Assembly: GCF_049801075.1 (NCBI RefSeq)
Contig: NZ_JBNAGG010000001.1
Span: forward strand, 1,533,189 to 1,597,188
Reading direction: 5' to 3'
From: Maritalea sp049801075
GTDB taxonomy: Bacteria; Pseudomonadota; Alphaproteobacteria; Rhizobiales; Devosiaceae
Length of the DNA: 64,000 nucleotides
In this document: piece after piece, positions 51,332 through 62,600 of the stretch
How the letters are laid out: every line of letters begins with the position of its first letter
How positions within the stretch are numbered: the first letter of the stretch is position 1
Program-made: the position numbers and the translations under genes
The notes under the pieces: model-generated
What the model was told of the DNA's origin: nothing
The model's database searches: none
The model's input: only the letters and a program-made list of their open reading frames with translations

Positions 51332-51991
51332 CTAGGTCCGTGCCACGGCATCTGGAAGCACGGTTTGTGTGATCTTTTGATCTTTCAGCATTTTTTGATA
51401 GCCGGGGCGCGCCATCGTAAGGCGAACCAAATGGTTTAGATGCGGATATTGCTCGCCTGGCTTTTCCATCTCGCGCGTCCACCGGATCAACATTGCGAGA
51501 TAATAGTCGCAAGCAAAGAAACGATCACCGCATAGATGTGGTCCATGATGCTGCAAATGTCGGTCTAGCACTTGCCACAACCGATCCAACCGCTCTTCCG
51601 ATTCACGCACTAGTTTTTGCTGCACTTCGGTGACCTCAGTATAGTGATCTGGGTGCCACCAAATTGTCATTGCTTCCTGCACCGTATTGGTGAGGTGCGC
51701 CATCCATTGCAGATATTGCCCGCGGTGGGGATCATCAACCGCTGGACTTAGGCCAGTTTCGGGATGCTGCTCTGCCAAAAATTGACAAATAGCAGCGCTT
51801 TCATAAAGCACTTTTCCATCGCCATAGACCAACACTGGTACCGTGCCATTTGGATTGAGCGCACGATAGGCTTCGCTTTTCAAATAAGCGCCCTCCGCCT
51901 CGATCAATTCAAATTCGCCACCAATATCGTGCAAAATAGCGTGTGGCGCCATGGCCGCACTGCCAGCATACCAATAAAGTTTATAGGTCAT
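51332..51991 (-). CDS. Glutathione S-transferase-like protein
   Basis: A 219-residue GST with thioredoxin-fold N-domain (KLYWYAGSAAMAPHAILHDIG, with NGTVPVLVYGDG cis-Pro loop and ESAAICQFLAEQ) and all-helical C-domain (about 90-215). The catalytic Ser/Cys position appears as SAAMAPH. Substrate unknown. It lies 22 nt downstream of the amino-acid ABC permease gene, same strand, possibly co-transcribed. Confidence 0.9.
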   Translation of the reverse strand: MTYKLYWYAGSAAMAPHAILHDIGGEFELIEAEGAYLKSEAYRALNPNGTVPVLVYGDGKVLYESAAICQFLAEQHPETGLSPAVDDPHRGQYLQWMAHLTNTVQEAMTIWWHPDHYTEVTEVQQKLVRESEERLDRLWQVLDRHLQHHGPHLCGDRFFACDYYLAMLIRWTREMEKPGEQYPHLNHLVRLTMARPGYQKMLKDQKITQTVLPDAVART

Positions 51992-52012
51992 ATTATCCTT
52001 TAAAATTCGGAT

Positions 52013-52927
52013 TTAGCGTTTATCAGATTTTCCAAAATGCGCTTCCAGCCGACCCTGGATCAGCTCAAAAATAAAGCTGATGAACCAATAGATCAGCGCC
52101 GCCGTGATCAGCATTTCAAAATGTTTGAATTCTGAGCGGCCAAGCGTGCGCGCCAAATACATCAACTCCATAATCCCCATTGCAGAGACCAAAGATGAGT
52201 CCTTCAACATGGCGATGAAGTTATTGCCCGTGGGGGGGATGATGATGCGGATGGCTTGCGGCAAAACAACTTTCAGCATGATTTGCCAACGTTTCAAGCC
52301 CAAGGCCAAAGCCGCTTCCGTTTGCTCTTCTGGCACGGCTTGAATGCCAGACCGGAAGATCTCCGTCATGTAAGCGCCATAGCACAGTGACAAAGCAATC
52401 ACGCCGGAGGGTATGGCATCCAAAATAATGCCGAGCTGTGGCAATCCAAGATAGATCAAATAGACTTGGAGCAGCAAAGGTGTGCCCCGGAAGAACGAGA
52501 CGTAAAATGTCGAGATCGCAAATGCAGCACCATTTTTTGACAACCGCATGAGCGCGCCACACAAAGCAATAACGCTTGCAATTGCGATAGACAGGCCAGA
52601 CACCAATAATGTGTATCCAACGCCTGTGAAAATGAGCAGGGGCAGCCGCTCGACGATGAATGTGTAAGACAGGTTGAACGAATAAAAGAACACCAAAAAT
52701 AGTGCTAATAGCTCAAGCCAAAACACAATGACTTGCCACCTGAATGGCAGCAGAAGGACTAAATGCACATTGAGCATTATGGCCCCGGCAATCAGCGCGG
52801 CGGCCATTGGTCCGCTGATGATCCACGTTTCAGGAAAACTGAAATTGATCAAAGCTGCAAAGAGAATGGCGAAAAACAACACGCGCCGAACAAGCGCGTG
52901 TTGCATGATTGAAATAAGGCTAGCCAC
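52013..52927 (-). CDS. Polar amino-acid ABC transporter permease (HisM/GlnP type)
   Basis: A 304-residue permease with an extended N-terminal membrane region (three extra helices, residues about 1-110) and the HisMQ core (about 110-300) with the EAA loop ALALGLKRWQIMLKVVLPQAIR and FYVSFFRGTPLLLQVYLIYLGLP. I take the GTG at 52927, with GAGGGG 7 nt upstream and 20 nt after the binding-protein stop; the frame extends upstream to 52981 but would overlap that gene. No ATPase is adjacent, so one must come from elsewhere. Confidence 0.88.
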   Translation of the reverse strand: MASLISIMQHALVRRVLFFAILFAALINFSFPETWIISGPMAAALIAGAIMLNVHLVLLLPFRWQVIVFWLELLALFLVFFYSFNLSYTFIVERLPLLIFTGVGYTLLVSGLSIAIASVIALCGALMRLSKNGAAFAISTFYVSFFRGTPLLLQVYLIYLGLPQLGIILDAIPSGVIALSLCYGAYMTEIFRSGIQAVPEEQTEAALALGLKRWQIMLKVVLPQAIRIIIPPTGNNFIAMLKDSSLVSAMGIMELMYLARTLGRSEFKHFEMLITAALIYWFISFIFELIQGRLEAHFGKSDKR

Positions 52928-52946
52928 GTATGTGCCCCTCAAATGC

Positions 52947-53780
52947 CTATTCGGCTTGTGTGGACACGAGGTCCGCACCAAACCATTTCAGAGACAATTC
53001 TTTCAATGTGCCATCGGCACCCATCTCGTCGATGATCGCGCCCACTTTTTGCGAGAACTCATCATCGCCCTTGGCCACAACAACTGCCAACGGTTCAAAG
53101 AACAAAGGCTCGCCCACAATGCGCAATGGATAGTTGTTTTTCACAGCTTCCATAATGTTTGGAACGGACGATACGCCAGCGTCCAAACGCACACCATCGC
53201 CCAAGCGCAAATCATCCATCACATTTGTGTCGGTCTCATAAGTGCGAATTTCACCTGGCTCGATGAGGAAATCAAATGCTGGCGAATATTCTTCGTCTAG
53301 CTTGAGGGTTTTATTGAGGTAAGACTCGTAAGTGGACCCTGCGCTGGCGCCGATCTTCTTGCCTTTTACATCTTCCGCGGACATGTAGGATGCGTCTTTG
53401 TGCACATAAAGTGCCGCTGGCGTGTAATAATAAACTGCAGGGAAATCTAGCACTTCTGCACGTGCTGGGGTCGGTGTCATTGAGCCGATGGCGACTTGCC
53501 AACGTCCGCCCCATTTGCCTGAAGTGATTGCCTCCCAAGCCGGGTTAATGAAGGACACTTCTACACCCATACGCTTAGCAAGTTCTTTTGCCACATCAAC
53601 GTCAAACCCTTCGAATTCGCCTTGCGCATTCAAGTATGAAGCAGGTGGATATTCCGAATTTGTGGCCACAATCATTTTGCTTTCGGCCATAACTTTATCC
53701 AACACTTCGCCCGCTTGTGCGAATGAAGTCAGCGCCACTGCCGCAACAATACCAGTCATCAATTTTGTTAGGTTTTTCAT
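52947..53780 (-). CDS. Amino-acid ABC transporter substrate-binding protein
   Basis: A 277-residue SBP_bac_3 protein. The signal peptide (MKNLTKLMTGIVAAVALTSFAQA) precedes KMIVATNSEYPPASYLNAQGEFEGFDVDVAKELAKRMG, and later GKKIGASAGSTYESYLNK and MDDLRLGDGVRLDAG. The start at 53780 follows GGAAGAACG. Its ligand is probably a polar or basic amino acid, but residue-level assignment is not possible. It is coupled to the permease gene 20 nt downstream. Confidence 0.9.
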   Translation of the reverse strand: MKNLTKLMTGIVAAVALTSFAQAGEVLDKVMAESKMIVATNSEYPPASYLNAQGEFEGFDVDVAKELAKRMGVEVSFINPAWEAITSGKWGGRWQVAIGSMTPTPARAEVLDFPAVYYYTPAALYVHKDASYMSAEDVKGKKIGASAGSTYESYLNKTLKLDEEYSPAFDFLIEPGEIRTYETDTNVMDDLRLGDGVRLDAGVSSVPNIMEAVKNNYPLRIVGEPLFFEPLAVVVAKGDDEFSQKVGAIIDEMGADGTLKELSLKWFGADLVSTQAE

Positions 53781-53969
53781 TTTTCGTTCTTCCAAAACAG
53801 CCTTCTTCTTAATCCCAACATTAAAACTAAGCGAGGCGGAATTGGTTGGCAAGAATTATTTTACAGTTGTATAATAACTGAAATACTTTCGGCGTAGCTT
53901 GTTTGAGGTTGCATTGTGTTTGCAGCTTGATAACTTGGATACATTCAGTGATCAAACAGAGAGAGCGAC

Positions 53970-54656
53970 TTGCCTGCTAAAGCAAAACAATCGGCAAAAT
54001 ATGAGCGCCTCGATGCAGAGGTGCGGCGCGAAAAATTGATTTTGGCGACCATCGAGGCGGTGGGCGATGTGGGCTATTCTGCAACCACTGTGCGCGAAAT
54101 CTGTCGCCGCGCTGAAGTTTCGCCAGGGCTATTGCGGTTTCATTTTTCAGGCAAAGCTGAGCTTATTCTGCACGCTTATGAACGGCTATTGAATGATTTC
54201 ATCACCAGCCTGCTAGATGTCGTACGAAATGTCGACAAGGAGCCGCGCGAGCGATTGGCAGCGTTTGTTGAAGCTTGCTTTAGCGCGGATGGATCATCGG
54301 AAAATCGCTTGGCCATGATGCTGGCATTCTGGAGCGAGTTGCGTCACACGCCAGAAATTCGAGCGCCTGCCACAAAAATGTTCGCCACCTACCGCAAAGA
54401 GCTCATAGATATTATCGAGCAAGTTGCCCTGATCGAGGGGAATGCTGATGAGGTGGACGCCGGGCTGGTCGCAATCAGCCTCACCTCGCTGGTCGACGGG
54501 TTATGGCTTGAACGCAGTGTAAACCCACAAGGATTTTCGCTCGAAGATGCGAAACTAGCCTGCTATGGCCTACTAGACGGCTTCCTATTCTGTGGCACCA
54601 ACGAACAATGGCTGCAAGAACGCGCCGCTGGCCGCAATATCGTTTATCACAGTTAG
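53970..54656 (+). CDS. TetR/BetI-like transcriptional regulator
   Basis: A 228-residue TetR-family protein: HTH (about residues 20-65; ATTVREICRRAEVSPGLLRFHFSGKAELI) and a C-terminal ligand domain with the BetI-like LAAFVEACFSAD, AFWSELRHTPEIRA and LVDGLWLERSVNP blocks. It starts at TTG (53970), preceded by GAGAG. It is divergent from the amino-acid ABC genes and may repress them. A glycine-betaine or choline-type effector is suggested by BetI likeness only. Confidence 0.86.
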   Translation: MPAKAKQSAKYERLDAEVRREKLILATIEAVGDVGYSATTVREICRRAEVSPGLLRFHFSGKAELILHAYERLLNDFITSLLDVVRNVDKEPRERLAAFVEACFSADGSSENRLAMMLAFWSELRHTPEIRAPATKMFATYRKELIDIIEQVALIEGNADEVDAGLVAISLTSLVDGLWLERSVNPQGFSLEDAKLACYGLLDGFLFCGTNEQWLQERAAGRNIVYHS

Positions 54657-54760
54657 ACGCGCGATGCATTGACCAAGGCAAGCGAAATTCTTTAAAATTT
54701 CATCGCTTGGCTATTGCAACCACAATGCGCGCACTTGGTTCAAATCAAATTGCCTGCAAT

Positions 54761-56236
54761 TTAGATGTCCAGATCACCTAACAGTGTGGGGCCAAGTGTG
54801 CCTGACAATTGGTGTCCTGCATATTTTGCACGTAAGATGTCAAATTGGTTTGTGATCTGCTCTGCTTTGGCCGTGAACAGTTCTTGTTGTGCATCCAGCA
54901 GTTCGAAGATCGTGCGGTTACCGGCTTTAAACTGTTCACGATATAGCCGAACAACGTCCTCACTCGCATTTATCCGTTGATGGATTGAACGCTGGCGGTC
55001 TTTTGCGGTTCGTAGGATGCGTGCAGCATCGCGTATGTCGCGTTCGAGATCTCTACGTGCTTGGCGATAGCGTGCTTCCGTTTCACCTATCCGCGCATTG
55101 ATCTGATCGATTTTAGCTGAACGATCGCCACCGTCATAGAGCGAGCCGCGCAATACGATTTGCGCTTTGGCATCGCCTCTTACTGGATTTTCACCCAAGA
55201 TATTTTGCTTGATGGAGGTGGATCCCTCCAAGGTAATTTGCGGCAAATATGAACGCTGAAGGGCTTCTTGCTGTTTGCGCAAGCTTTCCATGTCAACCAA
55301 AATACTACGCAGTCTTGGATTTCGCCGCACATAGGTTTCGGTCTGCCCGAGTTGGAATTTCGGGTCATGTTTGCGCCAATCAGGCATCGTTAGATTACCC
55401 GGCACGATGCCTGTTAATCTTTTAAACTCGCTCTCATTACGCTGCCTTTGAGACGCAAGTTCGATGGATTGAGTTTTGGAGTTCTCTAGCCGTGTGAACG
55501 CCTTTTGCACGTCGGCTTGTGTTGCGTTGCCCGCGTCAGCATTCAGTTTGACCAGTCGATAAGTTTCCTTATGCGCGGCTTGGTTGGCATAGCTATTTTG
55601 CAGCAATAAATCCAACTCAAGGACAGTCAGATATATATCTGACACCTCATAAAGTGTGCTTTCAACTTTGTCTTTGAATCGCCAATCGGCGGAGCTTACC
55701 AAGGCTTTTGACCAATCAAGCTCGGCATTGGTTTTGCCAAAATCAAACAGGAGCTGACTGAGCGTCAGTCCTATTTCTGAGCGGGTGTGATCCTCACCGA
55801 TTTCTGTTTTGGTATCATAGGTGACTTCTGGTCCGCTTGCGATGTTGTATTCGACCTTCGGCCTGAATTTAGCCGCTGTGATCCCCACACCTGCTTGCGC
55901 ATCTCGTTTTTGCCAGCGCGCAATATCGATTGTGGGGTTGGTTTGCAGCGCCACCAAAGCAACTTGCTGAAGACTGATTTTTTTGCCGCGTTTTGCGCTT
56001 TGCGCCGCCAATTGCTCAAGCGGTTGATGCTCAACACGCTGGTCATTTACGTATTGTTCCGAATCGGCATCGGTCAGATTTACCGGCTGGTCACAGACAG
56101 TTTTGCCTGAATTCAAACAGGGAGCGGTTCGGGGCTTGGATGCACAGCCAGCAAGCATTATTTGACCCGCAAGCGCGCCAAACACTAAGCTTGTTTTTAG
56201 CCATTTTTTGCAATTTGCGTTGTGCAAAGCGGTCAA
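54761..56236 (-). CDS. TolC-family outer-membrane channel (type I secretion)
   Basis: A 491-residue outer-membrane efflux protein. An N-terminal lipobox (LAGC) suggests a lipoprotein precursor, then OEP repeats: LALQTNPTIDIARWQKRDAQAGVGITAAKFRPKVEYN, LSQLLFDFG and the second repeat YLPQITLEGSTSIKQN, LYDGGDRSAKIDQINARI, with long coiled coils (about 190-270 and 395-470). It is divergent from the giant RTX gene, so it most likely forms the outer-membrane duct that secretes it; the ABC exporter and membrane-fusion protein are not in the window. Start at 56236; the preceding 364 nt hold a CtrA-like box. Confidence 0.88.
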   Translation of the reverse strand: MTALHNANCKKWLKTSLVFGALAGQIMLAGCASKPRTAPCLNSGKTVCDQPVNLTDADSEQYVNDQRVEHQPLEQLAAQSAKRGKKISLQQVALVALQTNPTIDIARWQKRDAQAGVGITAAKFRPKVEYNIASGPEVTYDTKTEIGEDHTRSEIGLTLSQLLFDFGKTNAELDWSKALVSSADWRFKDKVESTLYEVSDIYLTVLELDLLLQNSYANQAAHKETYRLVKLNADAGNATQADVQKAFTRLENSKTQSIELASQRQRNESEFKRLTGIVPGNLTMPDWRKHDPKFQLGQTETYVRRNPRLRSILVDMESLRKQQEALQRSYLPQITLEGSTSIKQNILGENPVRGDAKAQIVLRGSLYDGGDRSAKIDQINARIGETEARYRQARRDLERDIRDAARILRTAKDRQRSIHQRINASEDVVRLYREQFKAGNRTIFELLDAQQELFTAKAEQITNQFDILRAKYAGHQLSGTLGPTLLGDLDI

Positions 56237-56277
56237 TCCCTATCCCTGAGAACCGCTCTAAAATTTAACAAACGCAG

Positions 56278-56292
56278 TTAAAAAACACTTAA
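56278..56292. promoter_or_regulatory. Candidate CtrA box in the tolC / RTX divergent region
   Basis: TTAA-N7-TTAA (56278-56281 and 56289-56292) fits the full CtrA consensus and lies 42 nt before the tolC-type start. The 56237-56600 gap is AT-rich, with no gene or RNA seen. One match in AT-rich sequence can be chance. Confidence 0.4.
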
Positions 56293-56600
56293 GTTCCTCG
56301 TTAATTTCAAAATAAAGGTGAATTTGTTCCACCACAGAAAGTTACATTTTTTCATTGCCTTAGGAATTGCCAACTCACCTGTTTATTTAACGTGTTCAGT
56401 GTGAATCAAAGTCGTCAAATATGAATTCAACGCGGTTTTAATACAAACTCTCATTTACTTGCCGTAGAACTTAAATTTTATTTTCATTAACCATTCTTCT
56501 TTAGAAAGTTAAAGCAATGCCCTCGTCTCGCGTTGCGCACGTAATGCGTCGAAAATTCTAAACATCATGCGATGTTCTGAGCTAAGAGTTAAGGTGTTGT

Positions 56601-59600
56601 ATGGCGCAGGAAGATCAGATCCAGCAAGAACAAGCGAACGCTCAAAACGACTCTGCGCCTCAATCAACTCAGATAAACTTGATTGAGAAGCCGCAAGCCG
56701 GTGAAACGCGGATTATTGAACTCAACGGCGATCAACAGCTCAACTTTGCGTTCGATCTTGACGATGCAAATGTTGCCCTCTCCGATGTTGATTTGATCAT
56801 TACATTTCCTGACGGCTCTAAACTGGTCATTTTGGAATATGGCTTGCGGGTCACCATTGGCGACGCGCCCGATATGGGATTTGCCGACAAAATCTATTCC
56901 GGTCAGGAAGTAATCGGCAAAGTCGGTGAATTCAAAAGTCAGGACACAGAGGCGGCAAGCACATTTTCTTCATTGCAAGAAAGCCAGGAGAAAGTTGAGG
57001 AAAGCGAAGCTGAATCAGAAGAAAAAGTTGAAGCAGAGGAAATCGAGCCCGTTGAGAAAGTAGAACAGGTTCAGAATCCGAACGAACCAACGCCTGAAGA
57101 TTTGATCGACAATAAGAAGGGCGACAGCTTTAACGAGTTTGACAGGTCAAAGATTGACGACCATGTGGGCGCCGAAGAACTCACCGGTAAATTCAGCGAA
57201 ACCGCGTCTGCTTCTTCGTCACCTGTTGAAGCTGGCATTGAAACCTTGCCAGAGGCTGAAATCTCGCTTCGGGTATTCGGCATCACCGAACAAGTGGTAG
57301 AGACCGCGCTTGACGGACGCACAATCATAAAAGGGGCAACGCACCGACCACCAGCAGATACGGATTCAGGCTATAGCGCCATGAGCGCTGATGAGGCTAT
57401 CAATGGCACCTCTGGCGACGACATTATTTACGCGGATAGTCCTGATCTTGTCGAAAGCGGCACAAGCGCAGTTTCATTGGAGGTTAGCGTAACTTTTCCG
57501 TTTGAAGGATGGACCCCGACAGCCATAACGGTCACGAGCCTGCCACCAGGCATGAGCGTCATCGGCGCAACGGAAACGGATAAGGGCTGGGTGCTTCCAA
57601 TCGACCCAGGCTCGCCGCTGCAAGAACAACTTCAAATCAGTTTTGAAGTGCCAGCTTCTGGTTTGGTGCCAGATGATAATGGCTTTTACAATCTTGGTTC
57701 CATCGGCGTTGAATACACGATGGATGATGGCAATGGTGGCGTTGGTTCATCGAGTGCGTCGGCGCAGCTGGGCGTAGGTGAAGTTAACTCAGATGGTGAC
57801 ATTGAATTTATCGACCCGCTGACTGGTGAGCCCATTGCAGTGATTTCAGCTAACCCGCCTGGTAATATCATCAACGCCGGCAGCGGCGATGATGAAATCT
57901 ACGCGGCCGTTGGCGAGGATCAGATTGATGCCGGTGCCGGAAGCGATATCGTTTCCTATGCCATGTCCAATGCTGGCGTTAGCGTTGACTTAAATGCTGG
58001 TACAGCAAGTGGCGGATATGCAGAGGGCGACAGCCTTTCTAATGTGGAACACATTGAGGGATCTGGTTTTGCGGACCAACTTACGGGCGACGCGGGCAGC
58101 AACATCTTACAAGGCCTCGAGGGTGGCGATCAACTCGACGGTGGAGCTGGTATAGACACTGCCAGCTACACCAAATCTGATGCGGGCGTGAACATAGATT
58201 TGGCTGCTGGAACCGGCGTTGGTGGCCATGCCGCAGGCGACAGTTTGAACAATATTGAGAATGTCACTGGCTCAACCCACGATGACACTCTGTTTGGCGA
58301 TGGCAATGGCAATGTTTTGTCCGGTGGCACCGGAGATGACACAATCGAAGGCGGCGCAGGCGCTGACCAACTCATTGGTGGCGATGGCAACGACACACTG
58401 AGCTATAGCCAATCCGGCGCAGGCGTAAATGTTGATTTGGATAGCGGCGCGACCTCCGGCGGTGATGCGACAGGCGATACAATCGCCGAATTTGAAAACA
58501 TACAAGGCTCGGACTTTGCCGATAGCCTATCTGGCGACAGCAATAGCAACATTATCTCAGGCGGGGCCGGAGACGACAGCCTTTCGGGCCAAGATGGTGA
58601 TGACGAATTGCGCGGCGGCACTGGCAATGACCAGTTAGTTGGCGGCGCAGGCGCTGACCAAATGGATGGTGGCGCAGGCACTGACACTGCAGATTATAGC
58701 ACTACGTCGAGTGCAATTGAGATTGACCTTGAAGCAGGCACGGGCACCGGCGGCGACGCAACGGGCGATGTGCTGACCAATATTGAAAATGTCGTAGGCA
58801 CCGACTTTGCCGACAGATTGAAGGGTGACAACTATGCGAACAATTTGTCGGGTGGCGCAAGCGACGATAATTTGGAAGGGCGCGGCGGTGCGGACGTACT
58901 TGATGGTGGTGCGGGCCAAGATGTGGCCAGCTATGCCTCTTCCTCGAGTGCTGTAAATGTAAACCTAGCCACATCAAGCGGAACGGGCGGCGATGCTGAT
59001 GGCGACACTTACGTCGATATCGAGGGTGTTGAAGGTTCAGATTTTAACGACAGTTTGACGGGTGACGCGAACGCCAACATCCTCATGGGCAATGATGGCA
59101 ATGACATTTTGATTGGTGGTGGTGGCGCCGACAATTTGCAGGGTGGCGAAGGCTATGACACCGCTGGCTATCAGGGCGCAGCATCTGCGGTCAATGTCGA
59201 TTTGACACTGGGCACCGGCACAGGAAGCGACGCTACGGGGGACAGTTACGACTCCATCGAAAACGTCATCGGCACCGATTTTGACGATCAATTGGCGGGC
59301 GATGCGGGCGTCAATAGACTTGAAGGCGGCGCTGGCGACGATATTTTGGCTGGCGAAGGCGGCGCAGATGTTTTGATCGGCGGCGCCGGCAATGACACGG
59401 CCTCTTATGATCGAGCCACCAGTGGTGTCAGCGTAAATCTTGCAACAAACTCGGGATCTTCGGGTGATGCGGCGGGCGATAGTTTTACTTCAATTGAAAA
59501 TGTCCAAGGCAGTGGCTATGCGGATATTTTGGTTGGCGATGCCAACGCCAACACCCTGTCTGGCCAAGCGGGCGACGATATTCTGCGCGGCGGCGCGGGT

Positions 59601-62600
59601 GATGACACTTTACTTGGTGGCGACGGCAACGACACGATAGAAGGCGGCGCAGGCGCTGATGTTATCGATGGCGAAGCAGGCGTCGATACGGTTGACTATT
59701 CTGGTTCAGGCGCAGCCGTGCAAATCAATTTGCAAACCTCTTCTGCAACTGGAGGCGATGCGGCGGGCGATACCTTTAGCAACATTGAAAATGTTATCGG
59801 ATCGTCATTCTCAGATAATTTGACTGGTGATGGTGCCGCCAACACACTTTCTGGCGGCACAGGCAACGACACATTGATTGGTGGCGCGGGTGCCGATGCG
59901 CTTGAAGGGGGCAGCGGCGTAGATACTGCCGACTATTCCGATTCAGGTGCTGCGGTTCAAATCGACATGGCCGCAAATTTGGCTACTGGTGGTGATGCAG
60001 AAGGCGACACCTTTTCATCCGTCGAAAACCTTGTCGGCACAGATTTTGATGACACCCTAACTGGCAATGCAGCAAACAACAGCATAAGCGGCGGCCTAGG
60101 GTCAGACGTTCTCGATGGCGGTCAAGGCAATGATGTTTTGTTGGGTGGCGATGGTGATGACGAGCTTGAAGGTGGTGCGGGCGCTGACCAACTAGATGGC
60201 GGCGCGGGTACAGACACCGCAAGTTACCAAAGTTCAACAAATGGTGTTGCTGTTGACCTATCAACTGGAACGGGCAGCGGTGGTGACGCTCAAGGCGATA
60301 GCTTCGTCAATATTGAAAACCTTGAAGGCTCGCAACAAAGCGACGACCTCACCGGTGACGGCAATGCCAATATTTTGTCTGGCCTTGGTGGCGATGACAA
60401 TATTGCAGGCGGTGCAGGCAACGACACGCTGATTGGTGGCGCAGGCAATGATACTTTGCTGGGGCAAGCTGGCGACGACAGCCTTTCTGGCGGCAGTGGC
60501 AATGATGTGCTGGAAGGTGGTGCGGGTGCGGACAGTCTAGCAGGCGGAACTGGTTCAGATACGGCAAGCTATCAAAATTCCGCCTCTGCCGTTACCATCA
60601 ACTTGGCCACATCTAGCGGCACGGGCGGCGATGCTACGGGCGACAGCTATAGCTCAATTGAAAATCTTATCGGTTCAAATTTCGATGATGACCTTACCGG
60701 AGACAGTTCAAGCAACAGTCTGTCCGGCGGTCTTGGCGACGATATGTTGGCGGGCGCGGCAGGCGGTGATGCACTTGATGGTGGGGTCGGCAACGACACT
60801 GCAAATTATGCAGATTCCGCCCAAGCGGTAAACGTAAGCTTGTCGTCAGGCACAGGTTCGGGCGGCGACGCCCAAGGCGATACGCTTTCCAACATCGAAA
60901 ACATCATTGGCTCCGCTGCTGATGATAGTTTGGAAGGCAGCGCCGTTGCGAACAGCTTGGTTGGCAATGCGGGCGATGATGTGCTCTCTGGTTTGGCTGG
61001 TGACGACAGCCTTTCCGGCGGCGTTGGCAATGATGTGTTGCAAGGTGGTGCGGGTGCCGATGTGCTTGATGGTGGCGCCGATTTCGACACGGCAGATTAT
61101 TCTGGTTCAAGCGCTGCAGTCACCATCAACCTCACCACCAATATCCATTCGGGTGGCGACGCGGCTGGTGACGTCCTTACAAATATAGAAAACATCACAG
61201 GGTCAAGCCTCGCTGATTTATTAACGGGTGATGCCAATGCCAACACGTTATCAGGCGGCGCGGGCAACGATACGCTCTATGGCATGGACGGCGCGGACAC
61301 TCTATTGGGCGGCGCAGGCAACGATTTAATGATCGGCGGCGCGGGTGCTGACACATTTGATGGCGGCACGGGCGTCGACACAGTGTCCTTTGTTAGTTCG
61401 GCTTCCGCCATCACCATCAATCTTGCTTCTGGCATGGGCTTTGGCGGTGATGCCCAAGGCGACAGCTTTGCCAATGTCGAGAATGCCGTGGGTTCCGATT
61501 ATGACGATGTGTTGACGGGCAATGCATCCATCAATGAGCTTTCCGGTGGCTTGGGCGATGATGCGTTAGAAGGTGGCGCTGGTGCTGATGCGCTTGATGG
61601 GGGTGCGGGTACAGACACAGCCTCTTATGCCGGGTCGGTCTCTGCGGTTGATGTGAACCTTTCAACAGGTGTTGGCGCAGGTGGTGATGCCGCTGGGGAT
61701 ACGCTGACCAATATTGAGAACCTATTGGGGTCATCAGGGGATGACACGCTAACAGGTGATGCCAATGCCAATAGCCTCACTGGCGGGTCCGGGAATGACA
61801 TTTTGATCGGCCTTGGCGGCGGGGACACTCTGGATGGTGGCTCGGGATCAGACAGTGTGGATTATTCCGCCTCAGCGTCAGCGGTGACCATCAATCTGGC
61901 CACCAACACCGCTTCTGGTGGCGATGCGGCTGGGGATAGCTTTACCTCCATTGAGAACATTTTAGGCTCGGACTTTGATGATGATCTGACCGGCGACAGC
62001 TCTGACAACAGTTTAACTGGTGGCGCGGGCAATGACCGTCTGGTGGGCCTTGGGGGTGCGGATACCCTTATTGGTGGCACCGGAACAGACACAGCAGATT
62101 ACGCCGCCTCCTCTGGCGCGGTGAATGTGAACCTATCCACCGGCACAGGTTCGGGTGGAGATGCCCAAGGCGACACGCTTTCCGAGATTGAGAACATTGT
62201 GGGCTCTGCTCAAGATGATGGTTTGACCGGCAACAGCTTGGACAACCAACTCTTAGGTGGCGATGGTGATGATAATCTTTCCGGCAATGGTGGATCTGAT
62301 GATCTTCAGGGGGAAGCTGGTAATGATGTTCTTGAAGGTGGTGCGGGCGCTGACACATTAGATGGCGGCACCGGAACAGATACAGCAACCTATCAAGGTT
62401 CAGGGTCAGCGGTTAGTGTTGATCTGTCCACCAACACCGCATCTGGTGGGGATGCCGCAGGGGACAGCTTTACCTCAATCGAGAACCTTGAAGGGTCTGA
62501 CTTTAACGACAGCCTGACAGGCGACAATAACGCCAACACCCTGAGCGGTGGTGCGGGTGATGACACCCTGATTGGTCTTGGCGGCGCAGACACTCTGGAC